Source: a virus
DNA: 49,264 nt
Direction: 5' to 3' (one strand)
IMG/VR virus record: IMGVR_UViG_3300023284_002099
Coordinates: 1-49,264 of that record
The notes beneath the pieces are model-generated. The model saw only the letters and a list, made by a program, of their open reading frames with translations. It ran no database searches and was not told the DNA's origin. Both the position numbers and the translations under genes were made by a program. Positions 29,999-40,148 of the stretch are shown here, in pieces (position 1 is the stretch's first letter; each line of letters begins with the position of its first letter).

Positions 29999-30165
29999 CG
30001 CCCCCTGGTTTGCCGGCGTGTCCTAGTAAAACGCATTGGGACCAATTGACTGGAATGCAGCAAGCAACAGTCATTGCATACTACCAGGTCTCTAGCCATG
30101 ACGAGGATGAAAGGGATGCCAGTCTAACAGGGGCAAGGATGTCCACCTCGTCTTTAGGAAAATAA
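29450..30165 (+). CDS. Tail assembly chaperone, frameshifted long form (gpG-T-like)
   Basis: In the -1 frame past the short gene an open stretch runs to TAA 30163-30165 and encodes about 60 residues with a plausible chaperone T end (LPACPSKTHWDQLTGMQQAT, then VIAYYQVSSHDEDERDASL). The best slip site is T GGA AAG (29971-29977, codons GGA AAG in frame), one base from the G GGA AAG of phage lambda. The joined protein would be about 238 residues. Programmed -1 shifting at this point is a hallmark of long-tailed phages; here it is seen as an open frame and a slip-like site, not proven. Confidence 0.7.
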
Positions 30166-30169
30166 CAGA

Positions 30170-30670
30170 ATGAAATTCAAAGGAGTATTCCGAGCACCTC
30201 AGGTGAATTTCACCAAATGGAAACAGCAATTAGAAGAAGAATTATCAACAGAACTAGCTAGGTCTGCGGGTGAATGGTTAGCAACCGCTGTGGCCGCTAT
30301 CCCCGTTTGGTCAGGAGCCGCCAGGGCTACCCTCATTGACTTGGGGAACTTAATTAACTTCCACGTCCAGGTCTCACCCAAATCAACTGCCCCCGATAGG
30401 AGAGGCATAGGTAAACGTGAGGGGAGGGGTGAGCTAATAATAGACAGCAATAAAGGTCAGTTTGAATTTTCTTACTCAACAACTTTGGACCATTTGATCT
30501 TCAATGAAACACAGTCCAACCAAAAAGCGGACCCAAACATTTTCAAAGGGTTACTAACTCCCATACCATATAAATTCTTAGAAAAATCGAGAAGGGTTTG
30601 GGAAGCAGCTGTACAATCAGTTAGATTACCTGCCCCAGTAATAAAGGCTGGGCAAAGTATTAGGTTTTAG
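30170..30670 (+). CDS. Minor tail/neck protein (HK97 gp10-like)
   Basis: 166 residues between the chaperone pair and the tape measure gene. A helical N-terminus (NFTKWKQQLEEELSTELARS), then WLATAVAAIPVWSGAARATL and an alpha/beta remainder. The opening pattern with an arginine-rich middle (STAPDRRGIGKREGRGE) is reminiscent of gp10-type proteins. The role in tail completion is inferred from order. Confidence 0.55.
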   Translation: MKFKGVFRAPQVNFTKWKQQLEEELSTELARSAGEWLATAVAAIPVWSGAARATLIDLGNLINFHVQVSPKSTAPDRRGIGKREGRGELIIDSNKGQFEFSYSTTLDHLIFNETQSNQKADPNIFKGLLTPIPYKFLEKSRRVWEAAVQSVRLPAPVIKAGQSIRF

Positions 30671-30672
30671 TA

Positions 30673-33600
30673 ATGGCAGAAGAAATTAAACAAGTATTAG
30701 GATTTGACGCCTCTGGTGCGATTGAGGAATTGAAGAGATTAGACAAAGCCATGCTTGGTTTTAGGTCTTCTCTTGGAACTTTCTCTGCCTCTTTCAAAGA
30801 ATTTAATCGTGGTGCTGGTAAAACTATTTCTGCCTTGAAGAGGATTCAAGGACAAGCAGGTGCTACTCGTAATGCTTTGGGCAAGGGTTTTGCAATACCA
30901 GCTGCACAACAAGATGCAATTCCAACACAAGTTACTGAACCATTTGCCAAAACAGAAACATCATCTAAAAAAGCTGCTGCTTCATTAAATAAACTACGAA
31001 AAAGAGCGCTGGCTGCTGAAAAACAATTAAAACAAGTAGGAGAAACTGGAAGTAAAGCAGCCAATCGTCTTATTATTGATTTTGAGACTTTTTCTCGAAT
31101 TGTGGGAACACAACTAGTAGTACGAGCATTCGGTTCTTTGAAAAGGGCTCTGGATGACGCTGTTTCACAAGCATTTGAATTCCAAGCCGCTATTCGTGAA
31201 ATTGCTACAATTGATCCTAGGGTCAATACAGCTCTTATTGAAGGAATTGATGTTGGTCCAGCTATTCAAAATATTGAGAAGGATGTTTTGGCCCTCTCAA
31301 ATGCTTTCAATATTCCTTTACTTGAAACATCACGGGGTCTCTATCAAGCGATCTCGAATCAAATTGCCCGGACGGGAACGGAATCCCAAAGGGCTAAGAC
31401 AACTGTTGATTTCTTGAGTGAATCTTTCAAATTCGCCCGAGGTGCTGTTGTTGACGCAGAATCGGCTACTAATCTGTTAGCAGGTACTATAAACGCATTT
31501 GAACTGAGCGTAGAAGATGCGGACATAGTGGCTTCAAAGTTCTTCAAAACAATCGAATTGGGACGAACTACTGGACGAGAATTAGCGAGATCCTTTGGAT
31601 CTGTTGCCCCAATCGCTAAGCAACTTGGTATCTCTCTCGATGAATTAAATGCTTCATTTACCACAATCACCATTGGTGGCGTGGATACAGCCAAGGCAGC
31701 TACGCAGATTCGAGGGGTTATGTCCTCTCTCCTCAAACCAACAAAAGACATGACACGAGCTTTTGAAGATTTGGGTGTAGCCAATGGCGAAGAACTTATT
31801 GAATTATTCGGACTGCAAAAGGGTCTAGAAGCTGTCATTGCAACAACTGATGGATCAGCTCAGTCCATAGGTAAATTGATTCCCCGTCTACGTGGGTTGG
31901 GTGGTGCATTACGATTAGTTTCTGAAGGAGGTGCTAAAACCTTTGCAGAGGATCTGGAAGAATTACAGAATGTTAGTCGCAATTTATCTCAAACAAAATT
32001 TGACCTTTCTATTAGCACAGATGCTTTCCAAGTTCAAAGAGATTTAGAAAAACTACGCAAATTCCTCATAACTGATTTCGGCAATAGTTTCATCAGTGCT
32101 ACAAAATCTGCTTTAGATTTAGCTGGTGGTGTTACAACATTTACGTCTGTTGCTACCAGCATGGGAAAGGTTTTAACAACTGTACTACCTTTAATAGGAT
32201 TGACAGCTGTAGCTTGGAAGGGCTATTCGACCGCTGTTGCTTTAGCCGCCGCAGAAACACGCACAGCTGCTTTAGTAATTGGATCTGGAGCTGGAGCTGC
32301 TTTAGGTGCAGCTTTACTAATCAGTTTCGTTGGAGGAAGAATAGATGCAGCCCGCGAAGCGTTTATAAAGGGCGAACGCGATGCGTTTCAGGCGCTGATT
32401 GATGGACGCAAAAGAAAATCTGATGCCGAAATTGCTATCGAGGAAACGAAAAATAAGAAAATCTTATCCCAGATCAAATTACTAGTTATTGAATCAAAAA
32501 AAGCAAACGCACAACTTGTTAAGGATGCCAAATTACAAGCATCACAATATGCTGATTCTTTTAAAGACGCCGCGAATCGAATACTACAGGTCAATCTTGA
32601 TGTTGAACAAGAAATTAGTCGTAATCTCAAATCCAATATTAAAGATAGACTAGATGCTCAGAAAAATTTCGCGGATCAAACACTTCGTCTAGAAGACCGT
32701 AGATTTGAATTAAGTATTGAAAATCTTAGTACGGAAAGAAAAGTAGGATTTCTCAGCGCAAAGGTCAGAGAAGATCAACTCAGAGCCAATGAGTTGCTGA
32801 AAAAATCACAAACAGATCAGTCTATTTCACTAGATGATGTTAGAGCAGCTTTTGAGCGAGCAGTTACTTCTGCTGACAAATTAAAACAAGCTGCTGGAGC
32901 AACTAAGGGTTTCGCTGATGATAGCATAGCCAACCAAGCTATTTTAGATACTCTCGGAAGGAGACGTGATGTAGAAAAGGACCTAGGTCGACTTTCCACA
33001 AGACGTGCTTCTACAAATCGTAGAGAATTAGAAACAGTTGAAAAAAATAATGTGGAATTAAAAAAGTTAATTGCACGAAGTATCGAATTAACTGGGGTTC
33101 TAAAAACAGATAGTCCTTTAACCGCTAATTTTAAAGAAGCTGAAAAAGAATTAGGTACTCTGCTTCCAAAAATTGCCAAAACTCTACAATCAACTGGAGA
33201 GATCAGTGCTCAACAAGCTCTTGGCCTTCTTCAAAGCTCATTAGATCAAATCCGTCCTGCTGATATTAAAAAATTAGCAGCAAGTCCAGAAGCATTAAAG
33301 GGATTACGATCTCAAGTACAAGAAGCACTGGCCTTCGATACTGCTGATTTGGATACAAATATACGAGTATCATTTGAACAAGCTGGTATCTCTGGAAAAT
33401 TTTCATCCGCCCAAGATTTTATTTCTGAAGTCCAAAAAATTCTTTCTGATAATACTTTATCTACAACTTTATTAGTTAGTATAACAGATGCTGACGAGTT
33501 AAAAGTTGATGTAGTTAACCAAATAAGAGAAATAGAAGCTGGCCTTAAAAAAATTACCCTTGAAACACGTGTATCACAAGCAATACGTGTATCACAAGGA

Positions 33601-34410
33601 CAATTAGACACAAGTGGACTTGCTCCTGATCCTAATGCAGCGCAACAAATTAAGGATTTAACTCTTTCATTTTTAGAACTAATAAAAGCTGGTAAGGAAC
33701 TTCCAAAAATTGATGTAAGTAAATTTGAAGGTCTCGGATTTGCTATTAAAAAGGGTGAATTAGACACTGCTCTTGCATTCCTTAAACGCACAGTTGATTT
33801 ATCACAACAACAACAAGAACGATTGAAACAAACTGGAACTGTATCAGAAAACACAGCCAGGTTAGAAGAATTAAGAAATACAAGAAGTGCTGAACAAATT
33901 GGTATTCTTGAGCAAGGACTAATTGTTCTTGAGAAACAAAAAGAAACAGAAAAAGCTCTCAATACAGCGGCGCAGGATGTAAATAAAACCCTAACTGAAA
34001 CAATATCTCCTGCACAAAACATACGAAACTTAGCAAAAGAAACTGCTACATTCTATTCCGATGCAGAACAGTCTGCTGGAAGAATAGGTAATGGAAGCAC
34101 ACCAAACGGAGTTGTTCAAGGCTTTGCATCTGGAGGCTTTGTCTCTAGAGGTACGGATACCATACCGGCTATGCTATCAAAAGGCGAGTTTGTTGTTAAT
34201 GCTCGCTCTACACGGAAGTTCTTCTCAGAAATCCAGTCACTCAACGCCGGGGTTCGACCCTCGTTTAGACAAAACGGTGGACCTGTATCTACCAGTATCA
34301 CTATCGGGGATATCATCGTTTCGGGAGCTGACTCACCACGCGCAACCGGGCGAGAAGTCTTGAGAGAACTTAAACGGGAGTCACGTAAAAACACACCTTT
34401 ACTTAACTAG
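30673..34410 (+). CDS. Tail tape measure protein (TP901 family)
   Basis: 1245 residues, which by the usual proportion gives a tail near 190 nm. Residues 150-420 are the TP901 core (LLAGTINAFELSVEDADIVA, GRELARSFGSVAPIAKQLGI, LDELNASFTTITIGGVDTAK). Hydrophobic segments lie at about 495-560 (LTTVLPLIGLTAVAWKGYST, IGSGAGAALGAALLISFVGG), followed by long coiled coils. The end has the common GGFVSRGTDTIPAMLSKGEF and VVNARSTRKF block. It sets tail length and passes into the host membrane at infection. Confidence 0.93.
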   Translation: MAEEIKQVLGFDASGAIEELKRLDKAMLGFRSSLGTFSASFKEFNRGAGKTISALKRIQGQAGATRNALGKGFAIPAAQQDAIPTQVTEPFAKTETSSKKAAASLNKLRKRALAAEKQLKQVGETGSKAANRLIIDFETFSRIVGTQLVVRAFGSLKRALDDAVSQAFEFQAAIREIATIDPRVNTALIEGIDVGPAIQNIEKDVLALSNAFNIPLLETSRGLYQAISNQIARTGTESQRAKTTVDFLSESFKFARGAVVDAESATNLLAGTINAFELSVEDADIVASKFFKTIELGRTTGRELARSFGSVAPIAKQLGISLDELNASFTTITIGGVDTAKAATQIRGVMSSLLKPTKDMTRAFEDLGVANGEELIELFGLQKGLEAVIATTDGSAQSIGKLIPRLRGLGGALRLVSEGGAKTFAEDLEELQNVSRNLSQTKFDLSISTDAFQVQRDLEKLRKFLITDFGNSFISATKSALDLAGGVTTFTSVATSMGKVLTTVLPLIGLTAVAWKGYSTAVALAAAETRTAALVIGSGAGAALGAALLISFVGGRIDAAREAFIKGERDAFQALIDGRKRKSDAEIAIEETKNKKILSQIKLLVIESKKANAQLVKDAKLQASQYADSFKDAANRILQVNLDVEQEISRNLKSNIKDRLDAQKNFADQTLRLEDRRFELSIENLSTERKVGFLSAKVREDQLRANELLKKSQTDQSISLDDVRAAFERAVTSADKLKQAAGATKGFADDSIANQAILDTLGRRRDVEKDLGRLSTRRASTNRRELETVEKNNVELKKLIARSIELTGVLKTDSPLTANFKEAEKELGTLLPKIAKTLQSTGEISAQQALGLLQSSLDQIRPADIKKLAASPEALKGLRSQVQEALAFDTADLDTNIRVSFEQAGISGKFSSAQDFISEVQKILSDNTLSTTLLVSITDADELKVDVVNQIREIEAGLKKITLETRVSQAIRVSQGQLDTSGLAPDPNAAQQIKDLTLSFLELIKAGKELPKIDVSKFEGLGFAIKKGELDTALAFLKRTVDLSQQQQERLKQTGTVSENTARLEELRNTRSAEQIGILEQGLIVLEKQKETEKALNTAAQDVNKTLTETISPAQNIRNLAKETATFYSDAEQSAGRIGNGSTPNGVVQGFASGGFVSRGTDTIPAMLSKGEFVVNARSTRKFFSEIQSLNAGVRPSFRQNGGPVSTSITIGDIIVSGADSPRATGREVLRELKRESRKNTPLLN

Positions 34411-34418
34411 GAATTACC

Positions 34419-35009
34419 ATGAAAAAAACAATTTATACTGGTCAAACTTCTGTCCTGCCTTCAAAATCTGGAAGTAGCATAGACTTCAAAAATGTCTTAC
34501 ACACGTGGTTGGAGCGTGATGGTGAAGTCATTTGGGAAAATTACCATTTTAATGGCATCACAACGGAAGGCAAAAATAAACTTCTGGGATCTGGTTTCAA
34601 TGGCGAAACACAAATCACTACTTGGTTTTGTGGTCTAATTAACCTTTCAGGTTTTACCGCTCTAGCTGACGGCGATACCTATGACGATATCGATCAAGCT
34701 GGTAATGGTTGGGATAGTTTTCAATCTTACACAGATGGTAACAATGCTGATAATACAACCACAAGACCAGATTGGCAACCAGATTCTCCTTCAGCAGGTT
34801 CGATTACCAATACCACCGTTATGGTATTTAATATTACTGGTTCTGGAACTGTTAAAGGATTGTTTGTTGTTGGTGGTGGTGCTGCTCCACAGACTAAAGG
34901 AAACCATGCACCTGGTAGTACGCTCTGGGCGACGAGTCTCTTTACCGGTGGTGATGTCGTGGTTGCGAATGCAGATACTCTCAAGAGTACCTACACAGTT
35001 AATGCTTAA
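34419..35009 (+). CDS. Tail-associated protein downstream of the tape measure
   Basis: 196 residues; GGAATTACC before ATG. Mostly beta with Trp, Asn and Thr (HTWLERDGEVIWENYHFNGI, TTWFCGLINLSGFTALADGD, MVFNITGSGTVKGLFVVGGG). Such proteins are common in long-tailed phages of poorly studied hosts and are usually called tail fibre or tail proteins. Ends with TLKSTYTVNA. Followed by a terminator. Confidence 0.6.
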   Translation: MKKTIYTGQTSVLPSKSGSSIDFKNVLHTWLERDGEVIWENYHFNGITTEGKNKLLGSGFNGETQITTWFCGLINLSGFTALADGDTYDDIDQAGNGWDSFQSYTDGNNADNTTTRPDWQPDSPSAGSITNTTVMVFNITGSGTVKGLFVVGGGAAPQTKGNHAPGSTLWATSLFTGGDVVVANADTLKSTYTVNA

Positions 35010-35050
35010 TCCCTATTGAGACTCCGTGTGGGTACGTAATCTCCCCACCA

Positions 35051-35086
35051 AGGGGTGGTGGTGTAAAAACTGCCACCCCTATTTTT
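35051..35086 (+). terminator. Rho-independent terminator
   Basis: AGGGGTGG (35051-35058) pairs with CCACCCCT (35073-35080), followed by ATTTTT. Upstream CCCCACC at 35043-35049 can pair with the left arm as an alternative (anti-terminator-like) fold. It splits the tail operon between the genes at 34419 and 35128. Confidence 0.7.
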
Positions 35087-35127
35087 AACAATCCACAGTC
35101 AAAAAGCCCAAGAAAGAAGTACAGCTA

Positions 35128-36036
35128 ATGGTACGTAGAGAAAGATTTGCTAACGATGCTGAAACAACTTTAAATGGTGCTATCACTGACGTAGCAACTT
35201 CGCTCACGGTTACTAGTGCTACAGAATTTCCAACAGAAGGCGACTTTCGACTTCTTCTTGATCTTGAAATCGTATTAGTTACAGCAGTAGCAGGCGCTGT
35301 TTTTACTATTGTACGCGCCCAAGAAGGCACTACTGGCGCTTCACATATAGACCTTGCCCCTGTTATACAAATTGTTACAGAAGAAGGATTAGACAAATTT
35401 ATACGAGAAAGTTCAAATCCTTGGCACGGAGAACGACCTCCATACAGAATTCACGATGCTTCTGGAAACAAGTTAGCTAAAGCTGATTTTACGGAAGTAA
35501 ATTTTACCAACACTACAGCAATAGATCACACAATAAGTGGTGTCATTAGTATTGAGAATGACGACACGCCATCATCTGCTAATTCATTGAGAATGTTAGT
35601 AAGAACTGCTCCATCTACGCCATACACACTAGAAGGATGTGTTGATATGGGAGTAGGTGGTTTACAAGTTCCGGCGAGTTCTTCCAGCCATTATGGTTTA
35701 CTTTTTAGGGAAACCTCTAGTAGTAAAATTGTTTCTGTTTCTTTTAGACCAATGGCTAATTTTGCTATTTGGAATTGGACCAATGCAACTACTTTTAGTT
35801 CAGAACCTGCTGGACGAGCAGCTTTTTCTCATTACGATAAAATGTGGATGAAATTAAATGCAGACGGAACCAATTTAACATACAGTATTTCTCACGATGG
35901 AGTAAATTATATTCAACTTTACACATCGACAAAGGGACTGTTTTTTACAACTGCCCCAGATCAAATTGGGTTCTATTACTCAGCAAATAGCGCTTTGTTA
36001 GATAACCGTGCTAATCTTCTCGCCTGGTCTGAATAA
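35128..36036 (+). CDS. Tail tip/fibre protein
   Basis: 302 residues. Residues 10-95 are a phage tail domain (TLNGAITDVATSLTVTSATE, IVLVTAVAGAVFTIVRAQEG, GLDKFIRES). The rest is beta-sandwich-like (SSHYGLLFRETSSSKIVSVS, YDKMWMKLNADGTNLTYSIS, GVNYIQLY), consistent with a carbohydrate-binding region. Its stop overlaps the next start (TAATG). Confidence 0.62.
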   Translation: MVRRERFANDAETTLNGAITDVATSLTVTSATEFPTEGDFRLLLDLEIVLVTAVAGAVFTIVRAQEGTTGASHIDLAPVIQIVTEEGLDKFIRESSNPWHGERPPYRIHDASGNKLAKADFTEVNFTNTTAIDHTISGVISIENDDTPSSANSLRMLVRTAPSTPYTLEGCVDMGVGGLQVPASSSSHYGLLFRETSSSKIVSVSFRPMANFAIWNWTNATTFSSEPAGRAAFSHYDKMWMKLNADGTNLTYSISHDGVNYIQLYTSTKGLFFTTAPDQIGFYYSANSALLDNRANLLAWSE

Positions 36037-38660
36037 TGACAATTAAAACTGGTAAACTAGGAACAGCTAATACGAAACTGGGCAAGAATCTTGTCTTAGG
36101 ATCACATCTTGTAGCTGTAGGACCGACAGTACATGATGAAGCAGCGGTTTCAACACTGAGTTTAACTCAAGTTGCGAAATCTATAACACCAATAGATGTT
36201 GCTGCTGTTAACACACTCTCCCTCACTACATCGTCCACACAAGTCATAAATCCTAAAGGTGTCCATGCTTCTGAGACTCTTAGTTTAACACAAAGTTCTA
36301 CTAGCAGTATCCGTAATGTTTTCTCTGTAGATACAATTGGCATCACGGATTCATCTCGTGTTCCCGATACCTTCGTTACTACTGCATCAAGCACTCTTAA
36401 CTTAACACAATCGAACACAAAATCTGGGTCACTAAGATACTTCGCTGAAAGCACCCTCATCCTGGTTTCTCAAGCTGATACAGAAATCAAGGCACGTGAA
36501 GTAGTAGATAATCTTAATTTAACTCAGATTTCTACGGTTGATTTAATTAAAAATTGTGTAAGCACACTTGTTCTTACACAGTCTGCTGACTTAGAGGCAA
36601 CAGAAGTAAGTTGCTTTAGTACACTTAATTTAACGCAATCCTCAGCTGCTGGTGGTCCTATACTGGTGTCAGCCAGTGACTCCTTATCACTGACACAGTC
36701 TATTTCCACGAATATCAAAGGTGCCCACGCTGTTTCTACTTTGGTTTTGACTCAAATTTTATCGAGTACAAAACCGATATATGTTACGGCTGTTACCGAT
36801 CTCATTGTAACTGAAGTTGTATTTAATCCAATCCTAGGAGAACCTACAACTGTAACGACTGGTCTTTCGCAAACGTCTACAGCCCAACTAGATGCACAAC
36901 CTGATAGCGGGCAAAATTTATCGTTATCTCAAAGTGCATCTGCTGTTCTGATACCTGCTGGTGCTATTGCGGTAGACGCTGTTTCAACTTTAATTCTAAC
37001 CCAATCTGCCGACATACCTTTAGATGAATCAGCTTCATCTACCTTAAATCTTACTCAGAGTTCTTCAGGTCAATTAGTTGATGATAGTGGACCTAGCACG
37101 TTAAATCTCTCTGACAGTAGCACAGCACAAATTATCAGAGCCAGCACACCGGCTTCTAATACCCTTGATTTACATCAGACCGTTACCTACGAATTAATCA
37201 AAAGCGACACTGAGTGCGACTACTCGCCGTTTGTCGGCGGTACAGACCGAACGGACCTGCCAACACCACCACCATTCACCATACCGGAACCATTGCCGCT
37301 GAGCACTGGTACTAGATTCCGCTTAATTTTTCCAGATGCCACAGTCACAAATACTCCGGATTTTGAAGTCTCTCTGCGACCACCTCTTTTTGACAATTCA
37401 GAAGGTATTCAAAGTTTACGTATCAATGAAACAAACCGTGGTGGCGAGTCAATAATTTTCGCAGATCCTACTTGGCCTAAATTTTATCGAATGACAGTTC
37501 AATTTTCTGATTTAAAACAGGTAAAAGCTTATGATACTTTGTCTTTCTTAGATCGAACCTTGGGAAATATCATAGGCATTGAGGATCACGAAGGGCAGGG
37601 ATGGAAGGGCATAATTACAAATCCACAAGAAGCGCTAGTGCAGGATGGTAATGATAGGTATTCTTTGAGTTTAGAGCTGGAATTGGAAAAGGTAGATAAA
37701 ATAGCCTTTGAGTCCAATCAGGCTCTCAATTTATCACAATCTTCTACTGCTGTATTAGTCTCTGGAATCAAAGCAAGTTCATCAACATTATCTATGACAA
37801 CTTCATCCGTTGCTGGAAGAAACAGAACTGCAACTAGCATAGATCCATTGAATATGAATAGTATTGCTAATTCAATCTGGAGTGGTACTCGTGGATCTTC
37901 TTCAAACATTAACACCAATGATCAATCTTATGGCTCAATTGGATTCCCAACATTCAGTGCTTTATTGCACAGATGGGATGCTACTGAAATTTCTTCTTCA
38001 GATAGCGCACCAATCTCTGTTGTGGCTAACACGGGCTCAAGCGGCGTTGATTTACACCACTTGAATATGAATACTATAAATGCCCCAGTTTATAAAACTA
38101 GTATACTAGGCGGGCAGCCTGTCATAAGATTTGAACATGGTTTTGTTGGACAGGGGTTGGTCAGTGATAGCAATTTGGTTCTCTTCCCGGCTAGACGTGG
38201 AACAATCGTTGCTCTACTAGTTCCTCGGGGGGATTTGAGTAGTGGCAGTACATCAAAGACAATCTTTGAAAATCGCAATCTACCGTCTTTAGAACAACTT
38301 CAATTTGGCCAAGGTAGCCACCTTAAAAGGCCAGTGTCTTGGGCTCAGAATCCTGATGCAACAGAAACCTTAGAAACACCAGGGATTGATTTCCTGCCGC
38401 AAAATGAATCTCAATTGTTAATTATAACACGAGATACAGATACCTCCATGACATTCCGAAGGAATCGTGTTGATCAAAGTGGTCGAGCCCTGGCCTCTGC
38501 ACCTTCTCCAACAAGTGGTAGTTTGATAATCGGTGGTGGAAATTCTTTATCAGACGCTCTTGATTATGATTTGGCCTTCTTCGCAGTGTATGACAAAGCA
38601 CTTAATTCTACCGAAGTAGAAAATGTAGAATCCTATGTAAATGTGACTTACGGAGTTTAG
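36036..38660 (+). CDS. Large tail protein with STLxLTQS repeats and LamG-like end
   Basis: 874 residues. Residues about 35-395 are some 18 units of 18-23 residues, each opening with a version of STLNLTQSS (also DSLSLTQSI, NTLDLHQTV), too regular to be chance. Residues about 415-560 are a domain shared with the next gene (GQGWKGIITNPQEALVQDGN versus NGRRWRGILANNPPEL). Two more LTQ-like units follow (near 565-610), then a LamG-like domain (about 640-874). Probably a fibre shaft and a host-binding end. No known name. Confidence 0.65.
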   Translation: MTIKTGKLGTANTKLGKNLVLGSHLVAVGPTVHDEAAVSTLSLTQVAKSITPIDVAAVNTLSLTTSSTQVINPKGVHASETLSLTQSSTSSIRNVFSVDTIGITDSSRVPDTFVTTASSTLNLTQSNTKSGSLRYFAESTLILVSQADTEIKAREVVDNLNLTQISTVDLIKNCVSTLVLTQSADLEATEVSCFSTLNLTQSSAAGGPILVSASDSLSLTQSISTNIKGAHAVSTLVLTQILSSTKPIYVTAVTDLIVTEVVFNPILGEPTTVTTGLSQTSTAQLDAQPDSGQNLSLSQSASAVLIPAGAIAVDAVSTLILTQSADIPLDESASSTLNLTQSSSGQLVDDSGPSTLNLSDSSTAQIIRASTPASNTLDLHQTVTYELIKSDTECDYSPFVGGTDRTDLPTPPPFTIPEPLPLSTGTRFRLIFPDATVTNTPDFEVSLRPPLFDNSEGIQSLRINETNRGGESIIFADPTWPKFYRMTVQFSDLKQVKAYDTLSFLDRTLGNIIGIEDHEGQGWKGIITNPQEALVQDGNDRYSLSLELELEKVDKIAFESNQALNLSQSSTAVLVSGIKASSSTLSMTTSSVAGRNRTATSIDPLNMNSIANSIWSGTRGSSSNINTNDQSYGSIGFPTFSALLHRWDATEISSSDSAPISVVANTGSSGVDLHHLNMNTINAPVYKTSILGGQPVIRFEHGFVGQGLVSDSNLVLFPARRGTIVALLVPRGDLSSGSTSKTIFENRNLPSLEQLQFGQGSHLKRPVSWAQNPDATETLETPGIDFLPQNESQLLIITRDTDTSMTFRRNRVDQSGRALASAPSPTSGSLIIGGGNSLSDALDYDLAFFAVYDKALNSTEVENVESYVNVTYGV

Positions 38661-38661
38661 T

Positions 38662-40047
38662 ATGTTTCGTATTGCGGCGCCTTTTGAAGCATCTCAAACA
38701 ACTACCATTTTGCCGAACCCCAGCTTCGGTGATCAGGAAAATCTAGAAGTAAGCTTGGATCAACATAGGGCCATGGACGGAACTATTCGTACATATATTT
38801 CCCGTGGAGGTCGGCGCCGAGTGGTTTGGACTTTCACTCTCGATCGAAAAAAGGGTATCGAATTAAGAGAATTTATCTTTTCTTACCATTCGACTGAGAT
38901 TCTAATAGAAGATCATAATGGTCGCAGGTGGCGTGGAATTTTAGCTAATAATCCTCCTGAACTCCGTATGACATCAAGGTGGGGGGATTCAGATGATTTT
39001 ACTAAAAATGAAAAATCAGAAATAACCCTGGAATTCATAGCTGAATTATTAACACCCGATGTGAGATCATCAATAAAACATGAACGTTCAGCAGCCAGTC
39101 ATTTGGAATTAACACAACAAATTACTTCAGATATGGATGTGCCCACTGATGGACTCATTAACGATTGGGATGCTACTAAAATAACGCCCCAGGCCGATAA
39201 TACGAGATTAACTACCTGGGCAGATAATATTTCTGGAGGTAATGATCTAGAAACATATTCGGATAATCTATCAGCTTCAGACCCTGGTATAAATTACTCT
39301 CCCTACTACCAAACCAAAATATTTGGTACTCACCCAGGTGTATATTTTACCACAGAGCAGGGGAACTTCAACATAGTCTCCACCGCCATGCAGACTACAT
39401 CTGACACAGAAATTTTTAAGAACAAACGGGGCACGATGTTCTTTGTCTTCGCACATAACCTCGGGGGCATCCCTGGTGGCTTTAGTCCGTGGTCGGCTGA
39501 TAATGAAGAACACACCCTCTGGGATTTCCATGCTGGTGACGAAACACAGTACGAGTTTAACATAGTGGGTGGTGCAAATGTCTTCGCCCCTGTGGTGTTC
39601 AATATAGACGGCGACACCACCACAGGGACACCTAAGCTACATGGGGCGTGGCAGCCAATCCCCCGGGGGCGCACACTACTGTATACTTTGCAACGAGACT
39701 CCCACACCAACTTGCGGTTCAGGGTCAACGGCATAGAAAAAGACGGCCGCCTGATACACGACCACGCAAGCAAAATCGGTCGCCTTCGGGTCGGCGTGGG
39801 AGAGAAAGCGTTGCACGGGTGGATGGGACAAATTTTAGTGTATGAAAACTCACTAGATGATGCCGACATAGCGTTAGTGGAAACAGCCCTAGCACATAAA
39901 TGGGGGGCTTGCCTAGGAGTCGACTTGCCTGTCCTATCAGATTGTTACCCACATATTTGCAGGTCGTTCCCCGAATCGTGCAGCAACGGAATACCAAATT
40001 TTGACACTAGTAGTTTTAACTTAGATTGCAATTGCAACGGAGAATAA
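38662..40047 (+). CDS. Tail protein: shared domain plus LamG-like and Cys-rich end
   Basis: 461 residues, one base after the previous stop. Residues 1-135 match the middle domain of the upstream 874-residue protein (NPSFGDQENLEVSLDQHRAM, RRVVWTFTLDRKKGIELREF). One LTQ unit (SHLELTQQITSDM) is followed by a LamG-like domain (NDWDATKITPQADNTRLTTW, WMGQILVYENSLDDADIAL). The last 40 residues contain seven cysteines (LSDCYPHICRSFPESCSNG, LDCNCNGE), perhaps disulfides outside the cell. It is likely a tail tip adhesin. Confidence 0.62.
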   Translation: MFRIAAPFEASQTTTILPNPSFGDQENLEVSLDQHRAMDGTIRTYISRGGRRRVVWTFTLDRKKGIELREFIFSYHSTEILIEDHNGRRWRGILANNPPELRMTSRWGDSDDFTKNEKSEITLEFIAELLTPDVRSSIKHERSAASHLELTQQITSDMDVPTDGLINDWDATKITPQADNTRLTTWADNISGGNDLETYSDNLSASDPGINYSPYYQTKIFGTHPGVYFTTEQGNFNIVSTAMQTTSDTEIFKNKRGTMFFVFAHNLGGIPGGFSPWSADNEEHTLWDFHAGDETQYEFNIVGGANVFAPVVFNIDGDTTTGTPKLHGAWQPIPRGRTLLYTLQRDSHTNLRFRVNGIEKDGRLIHDHASKIGRLRVGVGEKALHGWMGQILVYENSLDDADIALVETALAHKWGACLGVDLPVLSDCYPHICRSFPESCSNGIPNFDTSSFNLDCNCNGE

Positions 40048-40049
40048 TT

Positions 40050-40148
40050 ATGACTAAACACTTCCTAGAGAAACCGAAGAAACCGATCAAGCCCAAGGCT
40101 AAGAAGCCGATGAAACCAACAAAGCCAAGGAAACCAAGGAAAAAATAA
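40050..40148 (+). CDS. Lys-Pro-rich 32-residue peptide
   Basis: ATG 40050 has GGAG 7 nt upstream. The product is mostly KKP and KPK units (MTKHFLEKPKKPIKPKAKKP and on), charge about +15. It is a short separate version of the same sequence that begins the next gene, so it is either a duplication of that head or a remnant. Basic proline-rich peptides bind polyanions such as nucleic acid or surface polysaccharide; which applies is unknown. Confidence 0.6.
   Translation: MTKHFLEKPKKPIKPKAKKPMKPTKPRKPRKK

Noticed and set aside
33312-34022. Minus-strand open frame of 236 residues in the tape measure gene
   Set aside because: Shadow of the tape measure coding frame: Ser/Leu/Cys-rich and without start signals.
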